Under the pieces are notes generated by a model that was not told the origin of the DNA, did no database searches, and saw only the letters and a program-made list of their open reading frames with translations. Below, in pieces: positions 33,477-44,400 of a stretch of 64,000 nucleotides of DNA. Both the position numbers and the translations under genes were made by a program. The DNA is from Isoetes taiwanensis (Eukaryota > Streptophyta > Lycopodiopsida > Isoetales > Isoetaceae): positions 181,931 to 245,930 of the forward strand of contig JAJEKV010000386.1 of NCBI GenBank assembly GCA_021234155.1. The letters are read 5' to 3'. Each line of letters opens with the position of its first letter. The stretch's first letter is position 1.

Positions 33477-35143
33477 TGTGACGTTCCAAGTATTTATACG
33501 GTATATGTATAAATATATTGACACGTCACCCAGTATAGATACGCCACCATGGGGTATGGTAACCTAGGGGGTTGACCTAAAAGGGATTAAATTAGCTATG
33601 CTAATTTAATTATTAAGGATAATAACCTATAATTAAGGAATTAATATGTAAAAGGGATAATTAAGTTAATTATGGTTTGGGAAGGTGCCACTTGGCCAAA
33701 ATCGATTGGCTAACATGGTGATGCTAATTGGAGGCATCAAGGTGGATCACTACCCCCATATCGACCATGTCGACCGGGGAGGAGCAAAAGGAGGTGGCGC
33801 CACCTTTGAGGCTGGCCTACCTACCTTTGCCCGGTGGCGCCACCCTTGCCTATGCGTGCACTGCATAGCGAGCTAAGCGTCAAGTCCCAAGAAGATGGAA
33901 GCGCCCAACGATAACGGGTCCAGCAGGAACTCGGGTAGGTGGCTAGTATAGGTTGATATTCTAGGGTAGCGCCCCTGTTGGGCACTTGTTGTGTTGTTTT
34001 GTCTGTTCTCTCTGTGTTTTACTCGTAGGAACTAACCCTTGGTTGTAAAGGTAAGTTCTCTTTATATTCTGATTCTGGATTTGCTCTCAAAGGATGGATT
34101 GATAGTTCTTTGCATAGTCTTACTCTGGAAATGGGGGAAATAAGGGGGGTAGAGACCTCTGAGCCCATATATTGTAGTATGCTCCTAGGTAGAGCCCTGT
34201 ATTATCCCAATAATGCGGCCTGTGCACAAGAGCCCACCGAGTCGTGGATGCTATGGAATGACTTAGCACCAAACAAGGGACACAGTGGTGAAGTGGAGGT
34301 GGGGTCTTACCGCGAACATAAAAGGCTCACGAGACTCCTACGGTGGACTAGGCCTAATGGCCAGGCCCGATGAGCTAGGCTTGATCCGGGCGGGTATGGG
34401 TCACGACACTCCCACATGCAGAGGTGTGACCGCATGGGGCATCTGTACTTTGAGTAGATTTAGGGCCGAGTAAGTTAGAGATGCGGATGCGGGGTCGCGC
34501 GATGACGCACGTATTCTCTAGTCCACCCATGGAACCACTTGTGATCACGGAAGGGGCGCTTCCCGACCTGCCTCATTGGGACGGGGCTTCATGAACCCTG
34601 TAGTAGGCTCGTGGAGGGTGATACCTTGAGTCGTGTCCGGGAAGGCTATAGTGATGCCATAGCATGATTCGACTCATCGCAAAGTGTGCACAGGAGGGCG
34701 GATGGAGTGGACAACCCTAGCCCGATGTTCTATGCCGATAGCGCCATGTTAAGATTCGGCCCTGCTGATCTCTTGAGACCTAGCCGTCGGTCGATCCTCA
34801 CAGATGGAGTCCGAGCCGGGGTAGAACCATGGGGTTGGGGTGTTTTCTTAGGTTTAGATGCATATTCTTTGCCGTTGGTATTTGGATGGATCGCCACCCT
34901 TCGTGGGTGGTTATTTATATGTGATTTATAACGTGTGTTAACCCTTGTATTCAGCGCCCATGACGTAGGAGCCCCATTGGCGTGGGCGAATGATTACCGT
35001 GTCCTTCTTTCGGGGCATCATATTATAGATGGCTCGAAATAGGCGGAGGAGCCACGCTCATGGCGAGTTGTTAATTGCCATGGGAGGGAAAAGAATCCCG
35101 TATATATATACGGTAGAGGGTCGTATATGTTGAGGCGTCCGCG
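33477..35143 (+). repeat. 5' LTR of the chromovirus
   Basis: Starts TGTGACGTTCC, ends about GAGGCGTC..GCGA directly before the primer site. The region 33590-33690 is identical to 53195-53290, but GC-richer parts (33760-33880, 34380-34780) differ by many small indels. Related to the LTRs at 726-3107 and 61.6-63.1 kb. Confidence 0.88.
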
Positions 35144-35144
35144 A

Positions 35145-35158
35145 TGGTATCGAGCCGT
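35145..35158 (+). other. Primer binding site, altered initiator-Met type
   Basis: TGGTATCGAGCCG, equal to the plant initiator-Met site TGGTATCAGAGCC but for loss around CAG. The change is of the same CAG to CG kind seen elsewhere in the element. Confidence 0.75.
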
Positions 35159-35588
35159 GATTTGATTTTCGAAATCATATCGACAAACCCTAACTCGCTA
35201 GTTCGGTAGTTAGGAGAGAGAGAGTCTAAGCAAGAGTGATTGTTTAGTTCTTTGATGTTTGGTTTGGTGCTAGGTTAATGTAATAGATTGTAAGTCCTTA
35301 AAAATGCTGGGGCATTTGGAAGACCCAAGTTTCAAAGAGCTATAACTTTTTGTAGGTAGCTCGGATGAAGGTGAAAACGGCTCCAATGGATCGGGCACCT
35401 CCCAAATACCCTAGGGGCACGCGTCTCAGGAAAAAAAAAAAGACAATAGGCCGCCCGAAAAAAATCGAAAGGGGTGCTCTTGTGCTTTCGAGGAGGTGTT
35501 TCTTTGAAAAGTTGAAGCAGATAATAAATGCGGCGCCCCTCTGATCGTAGCGTATTTTTTTATCTGGCGCTTTGTTAAAAAAAATTTT

Positions 35589-36366
35589 GGGATAATTTTA
35601 AAAATACCCTTATATGTTTGGGTATTTGTCAAAATGCCCTTATATTTTTGGTATTTGTTAAAATGCCCCTATTTTTATACTCGCTATTTCTGTAGTGTTT
35701 GCCAGCCTCAAATTTTAGAACCGGGGAGACCCAATTACGGCCATGGAGGATATGTCAGTTAATAGTTGAAAGACTCTTCAAGGATAGACGGTTCAAATGG
35801 GCGAGCGTATAATTCAGCCTGCAAGTATAGAATCACAAAATGATCTCTTGAGGTTGCAGACAAAATTCGTAGCTATGGGACAAGCTAAACATCGGGGATG
35901 GAGTTCAACAAGATGCAGTCCTGGGTTGTATCAGATCTAGAGAAGGATTATTGCAGAACATGATCTATTTCCTCCGGCTATGCAAGACAGGGATGTCCTT
36001 GATCCGATTAAAGACGACTTCCGTCTGTAGCAATCTAACATGATTCTGGAAATTCAGATCAACAATGTCAATCTATATGTTGAATCACTTAATGAATTTG
36101 AATTTGGGCTATGTTCAATCGCAAATTGAAAACTCTTTACCATCGCAGATCATTCATCATCTGAGTTCTAAGCCTTTCGGTTCTAAAATAAAGGCTACTT
36201 GCGATCTAGTCATGCTGAATACTGGTCCCCATCTTCGATTTTCTCAATCACCTGCAACGAGTCACTGCAGATCGTTTCAAAATTAGGGGTATTTTAACAA
36301 ATATTAGAAATACAATGGCATTTGAACAAATATGCAAAAATACAAGGGCATTTTTAAAATTTTCCC
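35589..36366. mobile_element. MULE-type MITE with ~100-bp TIRs and AT-rich TSD
   Basis: The left end GGGATAATTTTAAAAATACC and the right end (reverse complement GGGAAAATTTTAAAAATGCC) extend as imperfect inverted repeats for about 110 bp. Both sides are flanked by AAAAAAATTTT (35578-35588 and 36367-36377). 778 bp, no transposase. Long TIRs and a 9-11 bp duplication fit a Mutator-type non-autonomous element. The core (about 35.7-36.25 kb) may be captured host sequence. Confidence 0.8.
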
Positions 36367-36539
36367 AAAAAAATTTTATAAAAAAAAAAAAAAAATGAAT
36401 TTTTTTTATAAAAAGTGAACGTTGGAATTTAAATTTGAATTACTTTTTAAAGGCGTGTTTCCTCTGGACGCCCTTTTCCGCCATAGCCGCCGGACCCGAG
36501 CTCTGCTCCCGCCATAGCTGACCTTCCCTCACACCTTGC

Positions 36540-37232
36540 ACCAGATGTTAGGGGGTGATGAAGAGGAGAGGCTCCGTAAGGAAGCAGAGGACGGCCAAAA
36601 CCAGCAAGTTGATCAACAGGGGGATCAAAACGTTGACCAGAGCATCAACCAAACGGTGGACCCAACTGTTGGCCAGTGACACGATCAACCTGTGGAGCAG
36701 GGCGGGGCTAGGAATAGGGGAGGCTACTGGGGCCGCAGCGGGGCGTTGAAGAGAAAGAACACCAAAACCAAGTTAAGGGGAGGTGTGGGCTACAAGACCC
36801 GTACGCAAAAGAATGCCACCATTGCCAAGAAGACATCATTTCGAGGCTTAGAGCGGTCGTCCAAATGGGCAAAGCATCCAACCGCAGTGGGAAATCCCTC
36901 CCATCGGCTGAAGGCGACCCTCAAGAAAGCCCCATCGATACCGACCGAGACGCGGTAGCACCGGGAGATACGTAAATTATCGGAAGTCAATCGAGCCATT
37001 GATTCGTTTGGCTCCCTTTCGGCCGGCTTGTGCGGGGAAATTGCCCAAGACTTTAAAACCGATTTGAGGTTCCAAGCTTTTGCAATCCTCGCACTCCAGG
37101 AGGCTGCCGAGGCTTACCTCATCGAACTCTTGAGCGATGCCAACCTTTGTACCATACGCCAAAGAGGGTCACCATCATGCCCAAGGACCTCCACCGGCGC
37201 GAAGGATCCGAGGGAGTTTCGCATTTGACTAG
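36540..37232 (+). pseudogene. Histone H3-like sequence with multiple frame changes
   Basis: H3 blocks appear in order on the plus strand but in different frames: KPHRYRP (36927-36947), REIRK (36962-36976), then a helix-like stretch read [27 protein letters not shown] followed by [19 protein letters not shown] (37034-37155), [11 protein letters not shown] (37162-37194) and ARRIRG followed by SFAFD and a TAG (37197-37232). Canonical H3 ends ARRIRGERA, so the tail differs. Loop 1 has no insertion, unlike most plant CENH3. Upstream a Lys/Arg-rich stretch (36555-36925) may be a diverged N-tail. At least four frame changes occur within 300 bp. It could be a captured H3 variant pseudogene or a gene garbled by consensus errors. 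It lies between the primer site and gag of the chromovirus. Confidence 0.8.
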
Positions 37233-37533
37233 GCTTACTATCTTCTTTTCTGTTGTAAAAATTTTATGGACTTAATTATGTGAAATAGTCCAAATTTTGA
37301 AATCGTGAATATAAGAATGTTTTTGTATTCTCTTTCTCTAAATATTATCCCAAATGAATTTCTTTGGGAGACTTGATGTCACTATAATTCTGCTTATACC
37401 TTCTTTATACCCAATATAGGCCGGTTACATAATGCGCCCGAGGCCGGACCCCTTGACATGATCGACTAACACCGAGCGAGGAACTTATGTTGATGAAGAG
37501 GCAATTAGTCGAAGTTACAAATTTATGTGTTGA

Positions 37534-38110
37534 ATGCCAACCCACCGCAACACGTACAGGAGGATGGACCGGAGTTACCTCCGTTGCCGCCAAGCCCACC
37601 ACCCCGTGACCATTTGCACTCGAACCAAGCCCTACCCAAGACGAGGGAAGCACCATTCCAAACGCCATAGAAGTTCCTCAAGGGATAGTGCTACCTCTTC
37701 ACCATCAGCCACTTCCATGTCTTCTGAGTCGTCTGTATCATCCGGTGACCATGCAAAGCGCCGGGATAAGGAGTACCGCAAGACGGTTGATGCAGCCATA
37801 ACTAGTATATGGAAGAATAGGAAACTGGCCCAGTTTGATGGGAAATCTAGAGGCGGATTGAATGCAGAGTCCTGGTTGGACGAAATGAAGGAGTTTGGGA
37901 AGTCCTATGGCATGACAGAAAAGGATACAGGAAAGGTTGCCACCACAAACCTTACAGGAGCTGCCCGTATTTAGTGGAAGGGCTATGCTAGAGCCAAGCA
38001 TCTGGACAGAAGCAGGTGCAAGTTTAAGAAGTTTGCTAAGGCCTTTAAGTCGCATTATGTGCCTCGTGCGCACAAATGCCAGCAAAAAGCACGATTTCAT
38101 TAATTGGAGA
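37534..38110 (+). pseudogene. Chromovirus gag, N-terminal part
   Basis: A Ser/Arg-rich start is followed by AQFDGKSRGGLNAESWLDEM, KEFGKSYGMTEKDTGKVAT and LTGAARI-stop-WKGYARAKHL, then FKKFAKAFKSHYVPRAHK, a typical Ty3/gypsy capsid pattern (A..WL..M, W..F...F...Y.P). One in-frame TAG (37972-37974) sits where a Trp codon is expected. The rest of gag resumes near 48.38 kb. Confidence 0.8.
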
Positions 38111-38259
38111 AAATAAGCCCATTTTGAGAATTTTAAGCACACCTAATTTGCTCTAGCACGAATACTTTCACCTACTTCTCGAGCACAAGAAACATGGGGT
38201 AATTAACATACACATATACATCCAAATACACATATACTCGTAGAATCTCAATAATGGCC
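38111..38259. other. Left part of insert splitting gag
   Basis: AT-rich spacer after the gag break. The exact junction was not resolved. Confidence 0.35.
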
Positions 38260-39218
38260 CTACATTGTACACCAATAATTCACATCAATAATTTTACTTC
38301 ACTATAAAAACGGCTTGACGAGGGGGTAGAGGCCATTCATCTTCCATGGCTTCCTCAATGCCTCGTCCAGAGCACATCCGCTCTTTCAAGTGTTACTTGA
38401 GCTACAACGATCTGGGCGAATCGCGCTAGAAATAGCATTAAGCTTGATCCATGGCTCTTATCTAAAGGCGATGGACCCGCTAGTGCTACTGCAGGGAAGC
38501 TCACTCGTGTTAAAGTCCACATTTATGGCTTCCCGATCGGAGATCTATGAGTGAATGGCATCCACGAGCTTTGATGTTGATGACGAAAGTGAATATGCAC
38601 CGCTAATAATGTAGTAATGACATGGGTACCTAATAACTAAGTAAGGATGTAATAGCATTACGATTAAGGATGTAATATCCGCACCTTAAGCGAGTATATT
38701 GTAACGATGTGCTATCCCACCTCCACTTTTTCGCAAGCCGTCATTGAATTCAATCATAGCTAAATTCGATCAAACAAACATGTTTCCAAACATACGAGAT
38801 ATTAGTATGAAATTAGTATTATTCTTGTAATGTATACAACAAACCGATACACGTTCAATAATGGTGGTGAAGTATACCCCAATAATTCACCTCAATCATT
38901 CCACTTCACTATAAAGGCTTCTCACTTCGGGGCTAAATTTCATTCATCCCCCGTGGATTTTCGCCTTCTTTGATTCACCACATTGAGGCGATCAAGTGCT
39001 CAATGAGCCACTCAGATCTTGTTGGTTGCCTTGACAGGCATCTTCTTCTTGATCCCTACACCGAAGAAAAGCTTTTAGGCGCCGAGATTCATTGCCCTGC
39101 GTCAATTCGTGTTATGATCCATCGATTTGGCTTCCGGCGCATGAGCTATGAGATATCGGGGATCACTACTACGGATCCCAAGATGAATGAATCAATTGCT
39201 TGGCATTGTATAGTGTAA
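38260..39218 (+). repeat. Diverged tandem duplication, each unit with a TATA box and short ORF
   Basis: Unit 1 (about 38260-38580) and unit 2 (about 38870-39218) share CACCAATAATTCAC.TCAAT, ACTTCACTATAAA, CATTCATC and a coding-like segment. TATA boxes lie at 38303-38310 and 38910-38916. Unit 2 has an 82-aa ORF (38970-39218; HHIEAIKCSMSHSDLVG, IRVMIHRFGF). Unit 1 reads EHIRSFKCYLSYNDLG, then a stop, then RVKVHIYGFP. The two are weakly alike, so this may be an old gene pair. Function not recognised. Confidence 0.45.
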
Positions 39219-39249
39219 GAGCTCTTGTGTTGAGATGAAAACACAAAGC

Positions 39250-41400
39250 CTAATGAATAATAACTAGTCTATTGTAAGGTGCATGTCATGTATGATATAG
39301 TAATTATGTAAAAGAGCATTGCATACCTCAAGAGTTCTCATCCTCGTCGTTAGCTTCTTTAGCCACTAATTCTTGCAACTGAGACCCCACACTACTGGGG
39401 ATCACCGACAACGGCCTGGTCCCTACGGCCCAACCATAGTCTATCGTTTTCAAATGTTGGTAGCGTATGGGTCATTAGGATTCGGGTCTCCAATTCTTGC
39501 TCCAAAGAATCCCTATCTTTGCATTGCATATGAGGTACCCTTTCTTGCAACAGGCTCAAACCAAGAAACAAACACCTCTTCATAGTGAGGGAGATTAGGG
39601 TCCTCTACTGGGTCCTCTTCCACAAAGGCCATCCACGTCGGGCAGTTATCATGTGGCCTGATCAGCAAGAGCATTCCTTTCTTCACATCTTGGTAGGGGT
39701 CGAATATTTCAACAGGGTTCTTGGGTTTACCAGAGAAAGGCCCGACATAATGAGATGCACCAATGTGTTCATCCACCAATAAGTTGTCGGGTTCTTCTAA
39801 TGCAGTTTGTCTCGTGCTGGGCCAGAAATCCTGAATGACAGTTCTACCGGGCTGAACGTCCCCAAGCACTCGCAACAAGGTGGACCAGTAGTCAATAACT
39901 TCATTCATATATGTGTTAGACCATGAGTTATCGCCGGCTCTAGAAATAGCTGCCCAGTGCATCATGTACTTGGCAATTGAAGCTCTCAAGGCACCTATAT
40001 CTGCCAAGCTCGATATGGCTGCATTTAACCTTAGGTGACCCTCTAGGAATCATAGGTAAGCCTTGGGCATCCTCCTTCCACATTTTAATTCCTTTCGTGT
40101 AGCCACTCCCTATGCCCCGCCTCATCTTGTAGAACATTAGTGGCCATCCATCATTCATGCGTAACTTGAAGAGTAGAGGTTCCAAATGACCACATAAACG
40201 GTCCTTCTTATCAGGGATAAAACCTTTCACGAATTCTTTCCAGTTGGGAACCTCAGACACAAGGTAGGGTGTAGGAGACTTTGAACTACACTGCCTGAAG
40301 AGTTGCATAAGCTCCGGAATAGTCAATGCATCTGATCTTCTCAATAGAGTAGAGTAGTTTCCAAAGAGGGCATCTATGTCATCGTGGGTGTGTCCAACCA
40401 TCATGAATCCCAGTTGCACCTGATCGAAGACACCTAACCGTACCAAGTATGACAAGTAAGAGAAAAGATACTGTTCTTGTTTTGTCCTGAGCAATTGTCT
40501 GTCTACGCAAGTAAAGCCTCCTAGGCAACTTCTTCTGTATCGAGAGGGTCCTTGATAGGAGGCATAAAATCATTTCTAGTGCCATTCACCATTTTTGTCC
40601 TAAGGGCTTCCGTGTTCATAATTGCTCCACCCCCCAGCCTTCCTTGATGATCCTGTGTTTTTCAAATGACCCCAGCTTGTCCTCGATTGATTCTCTAGTG
40701 TTTTCAAGGTATGATTTAAAGATCCCACATGAAGGACGGGAATCATCGGCCGAGAGGTCCAAATGGTGAAGTGGCCCAAAGCACCTACACCATGCCCATG
40801 CATGAGAGCACCAAGAAGACTCACCTTCAACCGCTCACCCCTCCATACATTTTGCTAGCTTCTCCGGACGAGGAACCATTTTCGATCCATCTTATCATGT
40901 ATAATGGTTAAGGCATTTTCGGGGAGATCGATGAGACAAAGCTCTCCACGACCATTAGAGACTCCCCGTAGAAAGTTACTGTCATGTGAGATTTCCTTTC
41001 CACGGGCGAGCTCTCTTCTTTCTCTTGGATCTCTAGTCTTGGCAAGTTTCTCCTTTATCACAATAATGTATTACACTTAGAAAATGCTATCCTTTTTGGC
41101 GATTGCTACCTCGTGAGTGGTTCTCCTTCCACGTTGACAAGAAGGACGACCGAGAAACATGTTTTTCCGTCATCTCGTGGGGGTTATATCTACCTCTTGA
41201 TGTATGTCCTTTTTAGTCAAGATGGAAGGTAATCTCTTCACATTTTCTCTAGTTCCCCACTCGTGAACCTTTGAGCTGTGTGGCATAGTTTCAGCATTTT
41301 CATCTATGTACATAGATAGCACAAAGACCTCCGACCAGTGTATGAGACCTTGGCTTCATGGACCCGGAGTTTCCATGCTCGCAATCCGTGCCTTCCATAA
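39250..41400 (-). pseudogene. DUF7869-like transposase candidate 2
   Basis: Minus-strand blocks in order: KEKLAKTRDPRERRELARGK (near 41050); IIHDKMD (about 40.89 kb); NCSGQNKN (near 40.49 kb, where the frame shifts); LGFMMVGHTHDDIDALFGNY; EVPNWKEFVKGF; MNDGWPLMFYKMR; then frame 39513-40007 with HWAAISRAG, VIDYWSTLL and the C-terminal FVSWFEPVARKG. The order and motifs equal those of candidate 1, but the two differ at many residues. Upstream pieces (42028-42276) may be the N-terminus. The gene lies within the insert that splits the chromovirus gag. Several frame changes are present. Inferred role: DDE/D-type transposase; not established. Confidence 0.7.
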
Positions 41401-44400
41401 AAGCTTCCTCCATTTGTAAAATGTAGAACTGGTATACCGTATGCACTATGCCATGCCTTCACACGTACTTCCCTGTTGTTCAAAGATTAGCTTTTTTCAC
41501 ACATCCATTCTCGAACAAAGATCTAGCATGTCAGACGCAAAAGTCGTGACGTTCGAGCTTTTCATGTTCCAAAGAGAAGGTCCTCATGGCGGATACCTCC
41601 TTAATCGCGGAAATTAGCACAACATCTCTTCAAGCAAAGACATCGAGGACCGAACCGCAAGATAGCTTCAGGTGTGGTTTTTCTTTCACCTTTTTGGGGT
41701 CGGCGCCCTCTCGCCTTCCCTGCTCACCATGTGGTAATTGTCTTTTTGTTACTCCAGCCTCCTACCGATGGCATAAGCTTCCTTCTCGACCTCGCCTCTC
41801 CTTCACGGCCGTAACTAGGCTAGAAATCGAATATCACAAGCGAGAACCAATGCTATTAATATCTCACCAAGTCATGCATCCATTGGCATTTTCGCACAAG
41901 CTTGACAGAGCATAGAAATCTTCGGCATTGGCAACAAATTCATAACAGAAACCCCTATCCATGCTTCACCCAACTTCATGTCGACACTGGCATCGTTTGG
42001 ATCTGCGGAAAACGATGACACTGCATACTATAAGGCGGCTTTTGTAAAGACTCGCGGCAAGAACTCACATGTCTTTTCCACTAGTTTATCCCCGCGAAAT
42101 CCCTCGCAATTCAATTGGTTCACCGTTTCCTTCACGGTGCATTTCATCGAACTTGCCAATTTATCCGCTTGATCTAACCGTGGTGTGCTAACATCGGGTG
42201 CCGGAGTGATTTCATTCTCAACGCCACTTTTGGACCAAAGAATGAAGCTACCAACAGCCTCCTCTAGGTGGTTCAATTCTAGGTTCGAAACGCAGTGGTA
42301 TCTCGCCCATCAAAGACAACGACAAGAGAAACTACTATCAATTGCCCGGCACGGGATGTTGTGGTGATTTTTGAAGTTATGCACTCGCCTCGGCCACCTT
42401 CTTCCCCAATGTAGAAAGACCGTAGAGCTTCCATCTGAAGAAAGTCAACACCGCCGTCAACATCGCGATGGTGATCATTTGACCTCATTAGTAGAAAAAG
42501 ATGCACGCATACTCAAAAGGCCGAAGGGACGACATAATACCTCAGGAAGATCGCTGGCGGCATCCTCTTGAGCACATGGGTATAAATGATGAAGCACAAG
42601 ACACGATAGGCCGGGGAGATCGCGACCTACGATCCATCGACCTCTATGGTGGACCTTCAATCCTTCAAATCTACCTAGAAACTTTGTCTAATATAACTAA
42701 CCATTTAAAACCACTTTTCTACCGGACTTTACTCGACAAGATCGCAATCGCGATTAATTCGATGTAATCTCGCCACTATATAACCGCTATGTTCTGGATG
42801 AACGCGCAATGCGATTCTTTCAAAGTGCACATCCAACAGTCGATCCGAGCAAAAAATAGATGCTTGAGTAAGTCTCGCAAATCAAATATCTATGTGAATA
42901 TTAATTGCAGCCTATTATTTCCACAACTAAAAATTGAGACGCCGCTTAATTAAAATGAGACTCGCCGTGAATTGAACACCGGAGCGTAACCATTAGCGTA
43001 ACCATTATGTTACCGTGATATTCACCTCACTCATCAATTAGTCCCGTAAATAAACAATTCAATTGGGCCTCGCTAACCGATTATATATGCATCCCCAACA
43101 AAGATATACCAAGAAAGAGATGGTGCCAATACGTTGAATTACGCTATGGTTGTGAAGGCACTATTATAACCTATACATAAACAACAAATCAAAAAATCTC
43201 CCTCAATTCGATAACTTCTAGCCGATAGACAAGAAGGCATTAGGATTTTGTACCCAGTAGCTTAAAGTAGGCGAGCGCCTTCAAGATGAGCACTATAGCC
43301 CTCAAGAATGATCGAGCGGCTCCAAGAACCCAACTTGGCCTTGCACAAGAACGAAGCCGTTAACCACCGCCGACATAACCGGAAATCCCCTTCTTCATCG
43401 AAGGCCAAATTCAGTTTAAAATTTAAAATCGCTTGTCTTTTTCCCCTCCAACCGCCCTCCGTGAGGCTCTTTAATTTTGGTTCCAGAGGGCCTTTATTAC
43501 GCATACACTTTTGAATTTGGAGGTGCACGACCGTGGTACCTCTTGTCCGTAAAATGCCACGTTTACAATAAAGTTGTTGCGTCCATAAATATGGCGGCTG
43601 CATTAATGGCTGGTATTTATGAATGCCTACCGATAATGGCTGGCATTTATGGCGCGGTCGTTCGCGACGCGTCGGATTAAATTAATCCGCTTCCCCACCA
43701 AGATTTATTCTCGCTGATTCCTTCGACTTTCATTCCTTGGCGTTTTGCTGACGAAGCTTCCGCGATTCCCGGCCGCTTTTGTTCTCCTCCGCGCCTTCGA
43801 CCGCGAGTGTACAGAACCCGCTGAAAGCTTCCCGCTAAGGCGATCCATGGCACCAAAAGCCCACCTCGTAGAAGGTTAGTTCCAACCCCCGAAGTTTCAA
43901 AAGGATCGCTGGGCGATTTCTTCGATAGTGCGTATTTAATTGGGACCGTTTCACCTTTTAAGTAATGTAGTCATGACAAGTGCGGAACTCAACAGATCGC
44001 GCCGCGGATCCCGGCGAGTGGTCGAAGCGGATCGGCGCCCCGCGATCCCGGCCGACCTTTCGGTAGGCACGCGCCGTGATCCGGTTGAGTGGTCAACAAC
44101 ATCGCGGCCGCGTCTTCATGAGAGTTTCACTCCGCGACTGGAAAAACAATGATCTTCCGAATCACTCATGAGGATCGCCGTCACATCGTCATCGCTTTCA
44201 TGAAGATCGCGCGACCGCATCCCGTTGGATTTTACCGGAAGAACTTGTGCATTAGGGGAATACCGACACACCTCTTACTTGTAGCCCGATTTGTATCGCT
44301 GCCCGGGCGTTGAACCCAATAAGATCATCACACCCTCAAATGAAAGAAAGTGGTGCATCGAAAATTGCACAAAGCAATTCCACGCATCTAAAAGGCGACC

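Noticed and set aside
35145-35158. tRNA gene near the primer site
   Set aside because: Only a 13-base match to a tRNA 3' end; no cloverleaf can be drawn.
36870-37232. Centromeric H3 (CENH3) call
   Set aside because: Loop 1 between [13 protein letters not shown] and LQEA has no insertion and the residues there are of canonical type, so I call it H3-like only.
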